Assembly: GCA_036927565.1 (NCBI GenBank)
Contig: JAYESD010000009.1
Location: forward strand, 153,348,929 to 153,412,928
Source: Tuctoria greenei
Lineage: Eukaryota > Streptophyta > Magnoliopsida > Poales > Poaceae
Length of the DNA: 64,000 bases
Direction of reading: 5' to 3'
The notes beneath the pieces were generated by a model, which did not search any database, was not told the origin of the DNA, and saw nothing but the letters and a program-made list of their open reading frames with translations. Each line of letters opens with the position of its first letter. Within the stretch, counting starts at the first letter, position 1. A program made the position numbers and the translations under genes. Positions 1 through 10,573 of this stretch are shown here, in pieces.

Positions 1-348
1 CACCGGCTGCACTGGCTGCACCGGCGGTGCAACCCCGAGGTTGCTAGCCGTCGCCTCCACTAGCGTTCTGCGGCCCTCGGGGCCAAGAACCTGGGCCATC
101 ACCGCGAACAGAATGTCGAGACGATCAGCCACCCCCGTGAGGGCGTAGAGGTAGTGGCCGATGGTACCCATTCCAGTATACTCTGGAAGGGTACCCAACC
201 CCAAGGCACTCATGACGCAAGACGTATTGTTGTACGCCTCTCGTGCCATGAGGAGGCGCTGCTGGGTGTTGAACCTCTCGGGGGAGCTGCAACATAGTTT
301 CTTGCAAGTTGGCTCCTTCGGAGGGCTTGGCGGCGGAAGGTTGACCAT
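1..348 (-). CDS. Acidic-tail gene family, copy A (partial, runs off left edge)
   Basis: An open frame starts at an ATG at 348 and stays open for 116 codons to the window edge, so the 3' end is missing. The protein begins MVNLPPPSPP, then a Cys-rich basic patch (CKKLCC), the segment LLMAREAYNNTS, then ALGLGTLPEYTGMGTIGHYLYAL and a leucine/aspartate-rich stretch ending LVEATASNLG before a PVQP repeat. The same order of blocks occurs in the copies at 6275-6895, 7773-8493 and 18842-19249. This is the only copy with neither stop nor frameshift in the visible part. A TATA-like CATAAAG lies on the minus strand at 570-576. I do not recognise the family. The other copies end in Glu/Asp-rich tails, which would lie outside the window here. 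Function unknown; a nuclear or chromatin role would be a guess from composition only. Confidence 0.6.
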   Translation of the reverse strand, partial: MVNLPPPSPPKEPTCKKLCCSSPERFNTQQRLLMAREAYNNTSCVMSALGLGTLPEYTGMGTIGHYLYALTGVADRLDILFAVMAQVLGPEGRRTLVEATASNLGVAPPVQPVQPV

Positions 349-890
349 AGTGGTGTTGGGTCGTCGGAGTGGAGGAAGACGAAGAAAAGAAGAGGATTCA
401 AAGTGAGCGACACGCTTGTGGAGAATTAACGGGTGATAGCGCGTCTTTAAGGCCGCACGGAGTGGAAGATGGAGCAGTTGGTTTACCGCGCATTGAAAGG
501 TCGCACCTCGGGGAAAAGAAAGGTCGCGCACGATCGTCGACACGTCTTCACAGGAGGTTGGTGAGGGGTCTTTATGTAGGCGTTCATCAAATTATGAACA
601 CACATTGATTAAAAAAAATTTAAAAAATCTGAAAAAATTAATAGAGGTTGGTATGATGAGTAAAAATGTCCACTGAAAAAATAAATGAAAAAAGCATTAT
701 ATTCATCAAGGTAGAAAAATGAAAAATAGCATTTGTTGTATGTTTTTTATGTTCTGACCAATTTCAAATGATTTATGAAGTGAAATTTAATGGTAACCTT
801 TACATATCAATAATATTACAAGAAAGTGGAATTTTGCCTTTTTAAAGGACCCACATTTAATCAAGAATATTAATTAAGAAGAAGTAAATA
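349..890. other. Intergenic sequence
   Basis: This contains the probable 5' leader and promoter of copy A (about 349-600, minus strand) and then AT-rich sequence with no frame, repeat or RNA gene that I can recognise. Confidence 0.4.
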
Positions 891-894
891 TCTT

Positions 895-1055
895 CATAGA
901 CGGTTGGTACTTAATAACCGCCTGAGAAGATGTTTATCTCGGATGTTACTAACCAACTGCCTAAGATAATTTTATCTTCTCAGGCGGTTGGTAAGTAAAA
1001 CCCGCCTGAGGTATCCATCTTCTCAGACGGTCGATACTTAAAATCCGCCTAAGAA
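895..1055. repeat. CACTA-type subterminal repeats with hairpins
   Basis: Three related units of the type CTCAGGCGGTTGGTA...ACCCGCCTGAG can each fold on themselves. Similar motifs (AGGCGGTT, ACGGCTAG, CACAGGCGGC) occur at 5490-5655 and 8920-8990. Short repeated motifs of this sort near the ends are characteristic of CACTA (En/Spm) elements, where TNPA-like proteins bind. The next gene downstream is a TNPA/Ulp1-type transposon gene. I could not find a matching CACTA terminus on this side, so the outer boundary is unknown. Confidence 0.6.
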
Positions 1056-1596
1056 AATTGGAGTTTATATATACCCTCGGCAGCCAAGTGTTCGCCCTCG
1101 TCACTTCTAGGTAGGCCGCCGAGCTTCACCGTCGCCGCCGAGCTTCGCCCTAGTCACTTCCAGGTACGCCCTCATCGCTGAAAAAGAGTGTCTCTTCTCG
1201 CCTGCAGCTACCTCGCCTCGCCTCACCTCACCATCCAAATCCAAGTACCATAGTTTGTGATTCTTGATACTAGAAAAAGGCTGGAGGATTTGCTTTTTGT
1301 CCTTTGCTTGATCAGTTATAGGTCCGGAGCTAGGCGCCGCCTAGTAAACCTCAAGAACGTGGTCGCCACTCTGAATGAAGCTAGCCTATTTAGAATAGGA
1401 AGATAAAATTGCCATTGCTAGTGAGCAACTTTAACATGCTTGTTACCCTCGCAATGTATAGCAACCTTTTGGTCAGTCGCCTTAAACCCTAGAATGCCTT
1501 ATCAAATCCTAGAATGCTTCCATCTTTTTGTTCATACAAAACTTCATGTAGATTTAATATGCCATTTATTAGATTTTTTGTCTTATTAGTTCTAGC

Positions 1597-3576
1597 ATGG
1601 AAAGCCCTAAGAAGACTGGTCCTGGTAGTAACAATAAAGAAGACAATATGGAGTTTACTGACTCCAGCAGTTCAGGCTCCTATCACAGTCCATCGGATCC
1701 TTTTCCGAATATAAAAATTAAAAAGACTTCAGTGGATCTAGACCCGAAATATGATCCGGCCGACGAGGTATGGATCACGAATCTTAACTTCAGCAGTTCA
1801 AGTTAATGTTGGTTGTCAAGTATACGAAGTCTTATAATTTTTTTCTACCTAGATTAATCGCGAAGACAATGAGGTGACATCGGCTCCAAAAACCGCAGAA
1901 GGTTCTCCAATGGATGAATCCTCAACTTCACTCAAGCGGAAACGAGGGCAACGAGGTCCCAATAAGGGTCCATTGGACCGCATCATGTACATAACAAGGG
2001 TCGGTCCAGGTGGGCTTCCCCAAGAACCACTGGATTCAGTTACCAAGTACCGTAATGCATGCGGTTTTCTTGTTAGGGAGGTTGTGCCAATCACAACCAA
2101 GAATTGGAGGAAATTACCCGAGCAGACCAAGAATGAGTTGTGGGAAAGGATAAAGAAACAATTCAAGTTCCCAAAAGGCACAGAAGAAGCTGTAAAGAAA
2201 GCAACATTGGTCTCTTGCGGCAAGAAGTTTTGATGCTGGAAGAGTGAAATGAATGCTTATGTTAAGGCCGATAAGGTCCCTAGCCCGAGGAAGATGGGAA
2301 AAATCACACAAGCTTAGTGGCAAGAGTTTGTTCGTCAAAAGAGCACACCTGATGCTAAAGCTCTAAGTGCAACTAGGTCAGAGATTGCAAAAAAGAACAA
2401 ATACCATCATCGCTTGGGGTCTGCCGGATATGCCTCCAAAGTCCAAAAATGGAATAAGATATTAGACAAAATTACCAGTAAGCGCAATCCTCACCCATTA
2501 GAAGGGTGCGATGAGCGAACTGAATGCTGGGTCTTTGCTCGATTAGGTTTGACCAGCGAGGACAAACTTGGAAAGCCCGACTCTCATGAAGTAGAGGATA
2601 AAATGAAAGAAGTAATTGAAAAGCAACAGAAGGGTCTCTTCAAGCCGAAGAGGGAGAATTACCAACTTACCGCTATCTTAGGAAACCCTAAACACAGCGG
2701 ACGGGTTCGAGCGGTCTCTTCTCAAATGTCTTGGCTAGATGGTTTCCCTAAAGATAAAGACACATATAGAAGATGTGAGAAGTTTAAGAAAACACTTAAT
2801 GAAACGATTGCTCAAAAGGTCAAAGAAAATATGCAAGAAATAATGGAACAACTTAGACAATCGGGACAATTAGTGGCACCGAGTACAATGATGGTTCCGG
2901 TGCAAAAGGAGCAATTAGTATCTCCAACTGCCTACCCTAGCAGCGTTGGTTCCGTGCCAGGCTCAGGGTCAACCCATAAGTTCCCTGTCGATGATATTGC
3001 TAACGACAAATCTTGTCGTCTTCTTGTCCCGATAGGCAGAGCAGGGAACAAAACCAAACAGGTTGCCACTGCTATGGCAAAGCCTGATCGTGACTTCAAC
3101 GGAAATCTACTTCCGTTGTATTATGCCGTGGTGCAAGTTCTTCAGATCATTGATAATGATTATGAAGATTATGAAATATACCACGTCACACCTGAGGGGA
3201 TCGCGACTCTAGGGCAGACTGTCAACCAATTAATCCTTTGGCACCGACACGATATCGTGTTGGACGATGAGCCAATTTTAGCCCCATCGCATCTCCAAAT
3301 ACTGCAACCCCATCTTCTAAGGCGAAAGTGCATGAAGATCCACTCCCAGTCCAGGAAGATCCACTCCCCCTATGTCTCAGCAAGGATGATATCCAAGAGC
3401 AACAAGTTGGACAACAACTTCAAGCAGTACCAGAGCAAGCTATTGCTAGTAAAGAGCAACCAGTTGAGCAACAACTTGAAGTAGTACTAGAGCTAACTGC
3501 TGGGAGTAAAGAGCAATCAGTTGAACAACAGGTTCAACAACAAGCCAGTGTCCAACTTCTGACGACTACTCCTTGA
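1597..3576 (+). pseudogene. CACTA transposon TNPA-like gene, 5' part (decayed)
   Basis: Exon 1 runs from the ATG at 1597 to 1767 and splices (GT at 1768, AG at 1851-1852) in frame into exon 2 at 1853. The exon 2 product has a basic KRKRGQRGPNKGP patch and a segment typical of plant En/Spm-family proteins (YRNACGFLVREVVPI, then NELWERIKKQFKFP). The frame breaks at about 2231, an in-frame TAG follows near 2316, and the frame resumes at 2414-3484. That part holds a motif matching Transposase_24-type proteins (GCDERTECWVFARLGL) and then a block like DUF8039 (CRLLVPIGRAGNKTKQVA ... LILWHRHDIVL). A further frame change near 3300 leads into a Gln-rich stretch ending at 3576. These proteins bind subterminal repeats of CACTA elements. 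The family call is from motifs and is fairly secure; the copy cannot encode the full protein. Confidence 0.75.
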
Positions 3577-3741
3577 TCATCAGTGCCTATCAAAGTTATC
3601 TCATATGAAAATAAGAAACCTTCATCAGATGTGTCAAAATATTTGGAAACTATGAAGGAAAATATTATAAAATCGAGTGCATCTCGTTCTTCTCATGAGC
3701 CATCATTAGGAGATATCAAGGAGTGGGAATAAGACGGTGTC

Positions 3742-5303
3742 ATGTATAATCGGCGGACGGCTTTAGTTAAACCAGGATTTCCAATATACAAGATTGAGGA
3801 TGTTCCTACTGAATTTAAGAATGGGAAGCCGTTCATGACATCCGTACAACTTAGCAAACAACCCATCCAGCTCAGAAGAATGCATGAGTGGTACATCCTT
3901 GCCAGCACAATATATGGTCTTAATTGCGTCACATTTTGTATTCCAAAAGAAGCATTTTGGAGCACTGGAGTGGATATACGAGTCATTTTATTTGAAGAGC
4001 TACATGCCCTTTTCCATCGGGGCATGCTCGAAATCAACCCGCTGCTCGTCTGGTGCTTGTAAGTGCTCTAATATTTTATATTTGCTTTTCTTACTACACG
4101 CATACGCATTTCATGAGATTATAACAATTCTGGACTTCTTCAATAGGATGCAATACATGGATAATGAAAAGTTGGAGCGCAAGACAGGTATCCTTGACCC
4201 TACTAGGATTGCAAAGGTGCTATTCGACGTCCAGGCGGATCAAGACTCAGCACAGTTCAAACACATGCAAAGAAAAGATTTTGAAAAAGCAATCGCAAAA
4301 CTTAAGAAGGATAAAAGGATAGAAGTTGCAGCTTACATAGGACATGCGATGTTTAACTTTGTCAGAGACGGCAAGGACCTCGTAAAGGCTCTGTACCACT
4401 TCGAGTAAGTTCGACACATGACATTGAAATGCAATTATTGGTAATTGTTAACACGTGTGTTTGTATGTTTGCAGTAATCACTACATAATGATCTTCATCA
4501 AGCCAACGCAGGGAATGACAACAGTCTTGGACTCAGCCGATTTCTCACCAGACTGTTACAAAGATTTCCTTTCCATTTTGAAATCGTACGTTTATTCAAT
4601 AATTTTAATTTACGCACATTTAGAATATGTTGACAAGTTTTATTTGACATTTCTTGTATTACAACGCTTGGTGGTTTTACGCGGAACGGCTTGGCGGTGA
4701 GAGACCTTCCAATACGAATGCATTGAACATTAAAACATATTATGCTTGTCCGAAGCAGCCTGCTGGGAGTGTCTTATGCGGGTATTATGTATGCGAGCAT
4801 CTTCGGACCGCCGGCGTATATAGAGTGAATCGTAAGGATGTAAGTTATCCTTAATGTCGATACCTTATTTTCTTACTTTTGTGTTTCATTTTCATTGTAA
4901 CTAGCATTGTTTAATACTTATATTCTCTGTTGTTCAATATTACCAGAAACACTATTTTAATATTTTGATTCCAACTTCAAAATTCAATTGCTCATAGTAC
5001 AACTGCTCCGAAAATACCAAATAAATTCCTGTATACTCTCACTTTGATCTATACTTTGAGATTGTTCGAACCAATACATTCTAAACCATGTTATGTGTTA
5101 TATTGCAGCACACGAAGAACCTGAATGAAGAATGGCCGGTTTGTAGAAGTATTCCTAGTGGAGGAGCCGACAGGATTGCTGCTGAACTCTGTCAATTCAT
5201 TCATCACGAAATTTTGCACAAAAGAGGGGAGTTCTTTTATGAGGATGGTGCATCAGCTGATGTGCCAGAACTTTACGACTATGCCAATAGAAACAGTTTT
5301 TAG
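3742..5303 (+). pseudogene. CACTA-associated Ulp1-like (C48) protease, multi-exon
   Basis: Downstream of the TNPA-like part, exon-sized open pieces at about 3742-4060, 4149-4407, 4474-4587, 4660-4852 and 5109-5303 are separated by AT-rich intron-like sequence. They carry the elements of a Ulp1/SENP-type cysteine protease: a His in NHYIMIFIKP, an Asp in TVLDSADFSPDCYKDF, and the Gln and Cys of CPKQPAGSVLCGYYVCEHL. Fusion or pairing of a transposase-associated protein with a Ulp1-like domain is well known in grass CACTA elements. All four expected catalytic residues are present, but upstream frame breaks make the whole transcript non-functional unless it is expressed separately. Exon boundaries are my reading, and the first exon of this part is uncertain. 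Confidence 0.7.
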
Positions 5304-5489
5304 TGAAAACTTGTAAACTTTGAGATGAATTGTATCTGTAACTTGTACATATGTATATTGTTTTAGTGAAATTGACTTCTGTGATGATAATATTGTTGAC
5401 TTTTGTTCTGTGATGATATTATCGATTTTTGTTCTGTGATTATATTGAATTGACCTAGAAATTAGAAATAACAGCAGTAGTACTGCATA

Positions 5490-5655
5490 GGTTATACCTT
5501 ATTATAAACGGTTATTAACCAACGGCTAGGCATGTCTGTGAAAAACAATTATCAAAGACGGCTAGATACAAGTAAAGAACCATCTGTGATAACCTAATTA
5601 TCTCAGGCGGTTACTGTTATGGTAGAAACCGGCTATGGTAAAAGGTCTTCACAGA
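5490..5655. repeat. CACTA-type subterminal repeats, downstream cluster
   Basis: This holds AAACGGTTATTAACCAACGG, AGACGGCTAG, CATCTGTGATAACC and ATCTCAGGCGGTTACTG, relatives of the units at 895-1055. It lies about 190 bases after the last Ulp1-like exon, as expected for the 3' subterminal region of the element carrying that gene. No clean CACTA terminus follows. Confidence 0.55.
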
Positions 5656-5664
5656 GGAACAATG

Positions 5665-5770
5665 ACATTGAGTTCATTAACATAAAACAATACTACTACA
5701 AAACAAGAAAAACAACATCACGAAACAAGAAAACCAACATCACAGACCCTTTCTTCCTCGCGCTGAGGGC
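5665..5770. other. Sequence resembling the 3' flank of acidic-family copy D
   Basis: AGTTCATTAACATAAAACAA followed by ACAAGAAAAAC units resembles 18,715-18,800, just downstream of copy D on the minus strand (AGTTCATTACCTTAAGACAA and ACAAGAAAAAA). It may be the leftover 3' flank of a fifth copy whose coding part is lost. It also contains TACTACTACAAAA at 5691-5703, the inverted match of TTTTGTAGTAGTA at 8999-9011. Confidence 0.35.
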
Positions 5771-5918
5771 GCACGCGCGGCGCCGCCGTGGCGGGGCTCG
5801 CCGGGCCCGGAGATCTTGCTGCTGGCATTTCCAGTGCGCCAAGTAACTGATGCGCCACACGAGGTCTGCGGAGAAGTTAAGAAGCTGTGGTGCAGGGACG
5901 CGTGCGCAAAGTTCCACA

Positions 5919-6049
5919 TGGATACTGAAATCCCCTACAGTACTGCAGGTGCATTAAAAGTCACTGACATGTGGGTCCCACAAAGCATAGGGCCCACATG
6001 TCAGTGACCTCTAATGCACCTACAGTATTGCAGGGGATTCAGTTCCACA
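5919..6049. mobile_element. Foldback MITE with a possible direct-repeat flank
   Basis: Two arms of about 54 bases, 5925-5978 and 5989-6042, are near-perfect inverted repeats (left GAAATCCCCTACAGTACTG, right arm reversed GAATCCCCTGCAATACTG) with a short central loop. AGTTCCACA occurs at 5910-5918 and again at 6041-6049 and may be a 9-bp target duplication, although the left arm is then offset by a few bases. A fragment of similar sequence (AAAATCCCCTGTAGTACT) lies near 11,915, so the family is dispersed here. No coding capacity. Confidence 0.6.
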
Positions 6050-6274
6050 AGAGAGACGGAAGGATCTCTGAAGATCGTCTTTTACAGTGGTTTAATTGCG
6101 CCGCACGAGGTCTGCAAAGATTTCAATGCGCGGGAAACGAACCGCTCCCTCGTCTACTCCACATAGACCATATAGGCGTGTCGTCGGTTATGTACAAGCA
6201 CAGAACTTTTGCACTCCTTTCTTCTTCTTCCATCGTTCCACCTCCTAGCCCGGCGCCGACGAACCACCACAGCC

Positions 6275-6895
6275 ATGGCCAACCTTCCGCCTCCTAGCCC
6301 GCCGAGGCAGCCACCCTGCAAGCGGATATGCTGCAGCTCCCCCGAGAGGGTGAATGATGACCAGCACCTCATTATGGCGCGAGAAGCGTACAACAATACG
6401 TCTTAAGCCTTGGATGCCTTGGGTCTTGGTACCCTTCCCGAGTTTCCGGGAATGGATACCACTGGCCGCTACCTCTATGCCCTCACGGGTGTGTCCGATC
6501 GCCTGGACATCTTGTCCGGGACGATGGCCCAGGAGCTCGGCGCTGAGGGCCGTAGTTCCCTGGTGGCAGCGACGGAGAGGAACTTCTGTCGCGGCGGGGT
6601 TCCACCGCCGGTGCAGCCGGAGCCACCGGTGCAGCCGGAGCAATCGGCTCAGCCGGAGCAGCCGGCCCGCTCTCCTGCTGCATCATCGCCGGAGGAGGAG
6701 GAGGAGGAGGAGGAGGAGGAGGAGGAAGAGGAGGAGGAGGAGGACGACGACGATGATGACGACAACGACGATGACGACGGCGACGACAACGGCGACCACC
6801 ACCACCACCACGACGACGACGACGAGGATGAGGAGGACCGCTTGTCGTGGTTTGAGAAGTTGGGGGAGAGGGCGGAGGAGGCGGGGCCGGCATAG
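6275..6895 (+). pseudogene. Acidic-tail gene family, copy B (one nonsense codon)
   Basis: The ATG at 6275 starts MANLPPPSPP, matching copy A block for block (CKRICC, MAREAYNNTS, ALGLGTLPEF, LVAATERN). A single TAA at 6404-6406 sits where copy A has TGC, just after YNNTS; the same frame then continues without another stop to the TAG at 6893-6895. After a PVQPEPPVQPE repeat comes an uninterrupted run of about 20 Glu, then Asp/Asn and five His, and a short C-terminus (SWFEKLGERAEEA). The run is GAG-dominated, so it may have grown by slippage. A TATA-like CATATAGG lies about 100 bases upstream (6168-6175). I do not recognise the family; the copy would be full length but for one codon. Confidence 0.6.
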
Positions 6896-7648
6896 TAGTT
6901 TTAGGAGTTCTTGTACATATTTCTTTTATAGTTTTAGGAGTTCTTGTACATGTTTAGCTTCAATTCTGTTCTTGTACATATTTTGTGTCAATGAATACTG
7001 GTGTGTTAGAATTTCTGGATTTCAATCAAGTGAATGTGCTCTAAGTTTAGTGATGTGTTAATCTGTCAAAAGTGAACCGAGCAAATTGGACAAAAACAAA
7101 AGATCTTAGGGTTTGAAGCTCGTCTCGATTTGTAATTGCAAAGCTAAAGGAGACAAACAATGACTTTAAGCGCGTCTCGCATCACTTTGTGATCAATGGA
7201 CATCCGATCTGTCGCCCATCATTGTCTCCTATTTGGGTTTCTTACATAGTGTAATTGGTTGATCATGTTTGCGGTCCGTGCATGTTAGACATAGCTAGAA
7301 TTAAAACACCTCAGTCATGTTTAACAACACTAACATGCGTGCATATATATATATACCTCAAACCTCGGTAATGCGTGCAGGACTAGGCCCATGTTCGCTG
7401 AAGGCGTCCCCTGGCACGGACGCGCGGTCACGAAGTTGGCTTAGGCGTGTACGGACGGATTTTTTTTATATAACGAATTTTTTTCCCCGCGTGTAAATTT
7501 ACTCCTAATGGGACGCCTTGAGCCGTTGGGACCGAGAGGATGCAAACCGCGGTTTCGAGGAAATCGGGGCCACCGACCGGTTCATAATTAAGTGCGGTTT
7601 CCTCTAGCGTCCAATCATCTCGACACGCCCGCTTAGACGACGACCCGC
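6896..7648. other. Region between copies B and C
   Basis: This begins with the probable 3' untranslated region of copy B, in which TTTTAGGAGTTCTTGTACAT is repeated. The rest has no supported frame. A short TA run lies near 7345. Confidence 0.4.
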
Positions 7649-7654
7649 TATAAA
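7649..7654 (+). promoter_or_regulatory. TATA box upstream of copy C
   Basis: TATAAA in the context GCTATAAAGGCTCACCG lies 124 bases before the ATG at 7773. A related context (GCTATAAGATCACTCGG) precedes copy D on the minus strand at about 19,321-19,331, so part of the promoter seems to be conserved with the family. Confidence 0.5.
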
Positions 7655-7772
7655 GGCTCACCGTCCTCTTGCTTCTCCGCCGCACCACTCCTTAGATCCT
7701 AGCCTCTAAACTTCTCCCCCCGCCACCGTCGACCACCTTTCGCTCTTTCTCTGCACCTCCGTCGCCACACAA

Positions 7773-8493
7773 ATGGATAGACCCGCGCCGAAGCACTCTA
7801 GGCCATCGATGTCCTCCGAACCTCCTTCTCCATTTCCATCACCGCCGGCAATGCCGGTGGAACTGATGGCGGCGCCCGCATCTCCGCCCGCGGCGCCTGC
7901 ACTTCCTCATCCCGGTTGGGTTGAGCAGACTCTCAGACTCCTCACCGACCGCATCGACGAAGTTGATCGGCGCCTTAAGGTGGCCACCGACGCCAAGTCC
8001 GTCGCCGCTCATAGCGCTCAACGCAGTGGCGCGGAAGGTCTTTTCTGACACAGATCGCTCGTGTCGCCGTCTGGGTCTTGGGACCCTTCCCCTCCACACG
8101 AGCATGGACACCGCGGGCCACTACTGCTACGGGTTGATGACTGTGGCCGGTCGTCTCGACACCCTCCACGAGACGATCACGGAGGTTGCTGGGGTAGAGG
8201 GCCTCCTGAAGATTAAGCACCGCGTCGCCGGGAAGCTTCGGACTGTGACGGAGGTTGAGGAGTATGAGGCGGCTTGGGCAGCGGCGGCAGCGGAGGAGGC
8301 GGAGCAGGAGGCGTCTCTTGAGGCGGAGGTGGACGTGGCTATGGAGGCGGCAGCAGCGGCGGAGGAGGAGCAGGAGGAGGCGGCAGCGGAGGCGGAGGCG
8401 GCGGAGGAGGAGGAGGAGGAGGAGGCGGCACCGGCGGCGGAGGCGGAGGAGGCGGCAGCGGCGGAGGAGGAGGACGTGGTTTTCTCCCAGTAG
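7773..8493 (+). pseudogene. Acidic-tail gene family, copy C (different N-terminus, frameshift)
   Basis: The ATG at 7773 opens a frame to 8048 with a Pro/Ser/Ala-rich start and a heptad-like segment (LLTDRIDEVDRRLKVATDAK) that differs from copies A and B. The family-specific part (ARKVFSDTDRSCRRLGLGTLP, GHYCYGLMTVAGRLDTL) is in another frame that is open to the TAG at 8491-8493, so a frameshift or missed intron lies around 8000-8045. The last 75 residues are almost only Glu and Ala. The match ARKVFS...RLGLGTLP aligns with ARDVFDNTLRSMRHLGLGPLP of copy D. A separate N-terminal module joined to the family core is possible. Function unknown. Confidence 0.5.
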
Positions 8494-8919
8494 AGTAGTA
8501 TTAGGAGTAGTTTATCTATTTCGTGATCTCTGAGTAGAGTAGTATTAGGTGTAGTTTATCTTGTTCTTGCTGTCTACTACGTGTTTTCCTATTACTTGTT
8601 TGTTAATGAAATATGTCTTTATGTTGATGAACAATGTGTTCTATATATGCAGCATCGAAAAACTTCTTTTATCGAAAACATCTCCTATATGTTTGTAACT
8701 TGGGACCGTCTATATTTCTTGTGGCTGAATGAATGAAATCCGGTAAACATTATCCTTACAAGTAATAGAACTAACAACAGACATGATGCATAATTAACTT
8801 GATTAGGAAATTACGTCATCTAAATTGCTAACTAGTCCATCACCTGATGCAACAGGTGCATGAAAAGTACTTTATCCATTGTAACTAATATCCGATGACA
8901 TTGTTGATATATATATCGT
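8494..8919. other. 3' flank of copy C
   Basis: GTAGAGTAGTATTAGGAGTAGTTTATC and a close repeat at 8533-8561 form the probable 3' untranslated region. Nothing else is recognised. Confidence 0.35.
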
Positions 8920-9011
8920 ATGTACCTGTGATACTCGTATCACAGGCGGCTTTGGATCGACGGCCTGAAGATTAGACATCACAGGGGGAAATGTTTTTTT
9001 TTGTAGTAGTA
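8920..9011. repeat. CACTA-like 3' end (subterminal motifs and terminus)
   Basis: CTGTGATACTCGTATCACAG (a hairpin) is followed by GCGGCTTTGG, CGGCCTGAAG and CATCACAGG, then a T run and TTTTGTAGTAGTA ending near 9011. The terminal motif resembles the reverse of CACTACTACAAAA termini but with the last base changed. It is inverted relative to TACTACTACAAAA at 5691-5703, so copies B and C may lie inside one CACTA-derived unit. I could not find a matching 3-bp target duplication. Confidence 0.45.
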
Positions 9012-10320
9012 GTATATACTCTGTATATGTTATCATTTTATTGCGACGAATGTTATATATAAAATGCTGATTGTTTACCTTTTACTAGACCATGGATTTG
9101 CCATCCTCCTTTCATGGACTTGGGTGTTCTGTGTATTTGCATGTCGTTTGCATTAGCACAATGATACATTTGGCAATTCATATTTTTGTTCATATTTTTT
9201 GGAATGTCCCACTACCACATGACTGCTTTTACATCTCCATGAAAACAAAGATGAACGGCAGGTAGCGGTCCCTCGAAATTTTTTTCGTTCTTCTTGGTGC
9301 GCACAATTGAGATTTTCACAATTGAAACTTCACTCCGTGCACCCAAAATTCCAGTCCCGCCCATTTGTAGCTAGCCACGACGAATATAAATGTGCATCTC
9401 CCTCTAATCCCGCAGTGGCTTCCGTTCCCAGCACACATGTTCTCCTCTTAGTGCTGTGTTCCAAACTTGCATTCCTAAGAAATTCCCGTGTGAGTGGTGG
9501 TGGTGACTGTGGGTACAACATCGAGCGACCAAGTTTGATGGGCTCTACTGAACCTCTTCATCGCCGACCCCGCCCTACGACATCCCGAACTCCAGTTTTG
9601 TGCTACGTAAGTTCTACACGATCCATGCCGTCCTTTTATAGAGCTACTCCCTCCTTATCGCTTTAGTTGTCGTCCCAACAGCTGCAGCCATTTCATTCCT
9701 AGTTGTCGTCCCAACTCCTTCTCCTTATATGCTCTTATGTTTCATGAATGTCTAGTATAAAATCTGATTAATGGTGCAATCATGCAATCAACTATCCTCA
9801 ATCGTTTGATCTACATCCTACAGTCGATTCATCTTTTTATTTTACCCTAGCATCTTATTGCATTCTACTTTTTTCCATATATAAAATACACTACACCTCT
9901 GCCTCGAAATAAATGTCGCTCCGACAGTTTATGGTAGTGTATTTCTAGTACATTTCCATGTCAGAAAAGATAACTATTAAAAACCGCATGTACTATGTAA
10001 TTTCTTGATTTAGAAGTAAATGACGCTAGGGTTATCTTATCAACCACTCCCAATGTTATACTCTCATTCCTGTGTTCCAAACTTGTATTCCTAAGCTTTT
10101 CAGTTCCCACAGTTTATACACGTTTTTCTTGTTTTCCTTTCTCGAATTGTACGGTTTTTTTCCTACTCCTTCATTTCTAATTCCTCCGTTCAAAACAAAC
10201 ATTTTCAGTTCATAGCAACCACACCGCCCGATCTAAAATACACATCCTCATGTAATCTAACGTTATCACTGTTACTTACTATATATACTCTTTACTTTAG
10301 GAACAAGACACCAAACCGTC
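9012..10320. other. No gene recognised
   Basis: Mostly AT-rich sequence. Short open frames near 9307-9666 have no recognisable motif. CACTACACCTCTG near 9889 resembles a CACTA start but does not match the terminus at 15,478 well. The left end of the second CACTA element should lie here but is not resolved. Confidence 0.35.
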
Positions 10321-10573
10321 ATGTCGTCTACAAGTAATTGTGATGGGAAACAAGCACCTGGTATAACTATAAATGTGTTTACTATCAAAATACACATATT
10401 TATAACACGTTAATTCCTTTGCATCGTATGCAGAGAATATTGCAGCACCTGATGCTCAGGAACCCCGAGATTCATCATCCCATGCTGGTACTACGAGTAT
10501 AAATATGTACCGGGGTCTACTAAATATTTTAGCATTGCGATTGTAGTTTCCTAGTCCCAATTAACAATTAATC

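Noticed and set aside
6483..6893. Pro- and Arg-rich frames opposite or beside the Glu-rich tails (also 8255-8533)
   Set aside because: Shadows of GAG/GCG repeats; the sense frame carries the conserved family blocks.
9887..9900. CACTACACCTCTG as the left end of the second CACTA element
   Set aside because: It matches the right terminus only in the first six bases and the flanking triplet does not match TAA.
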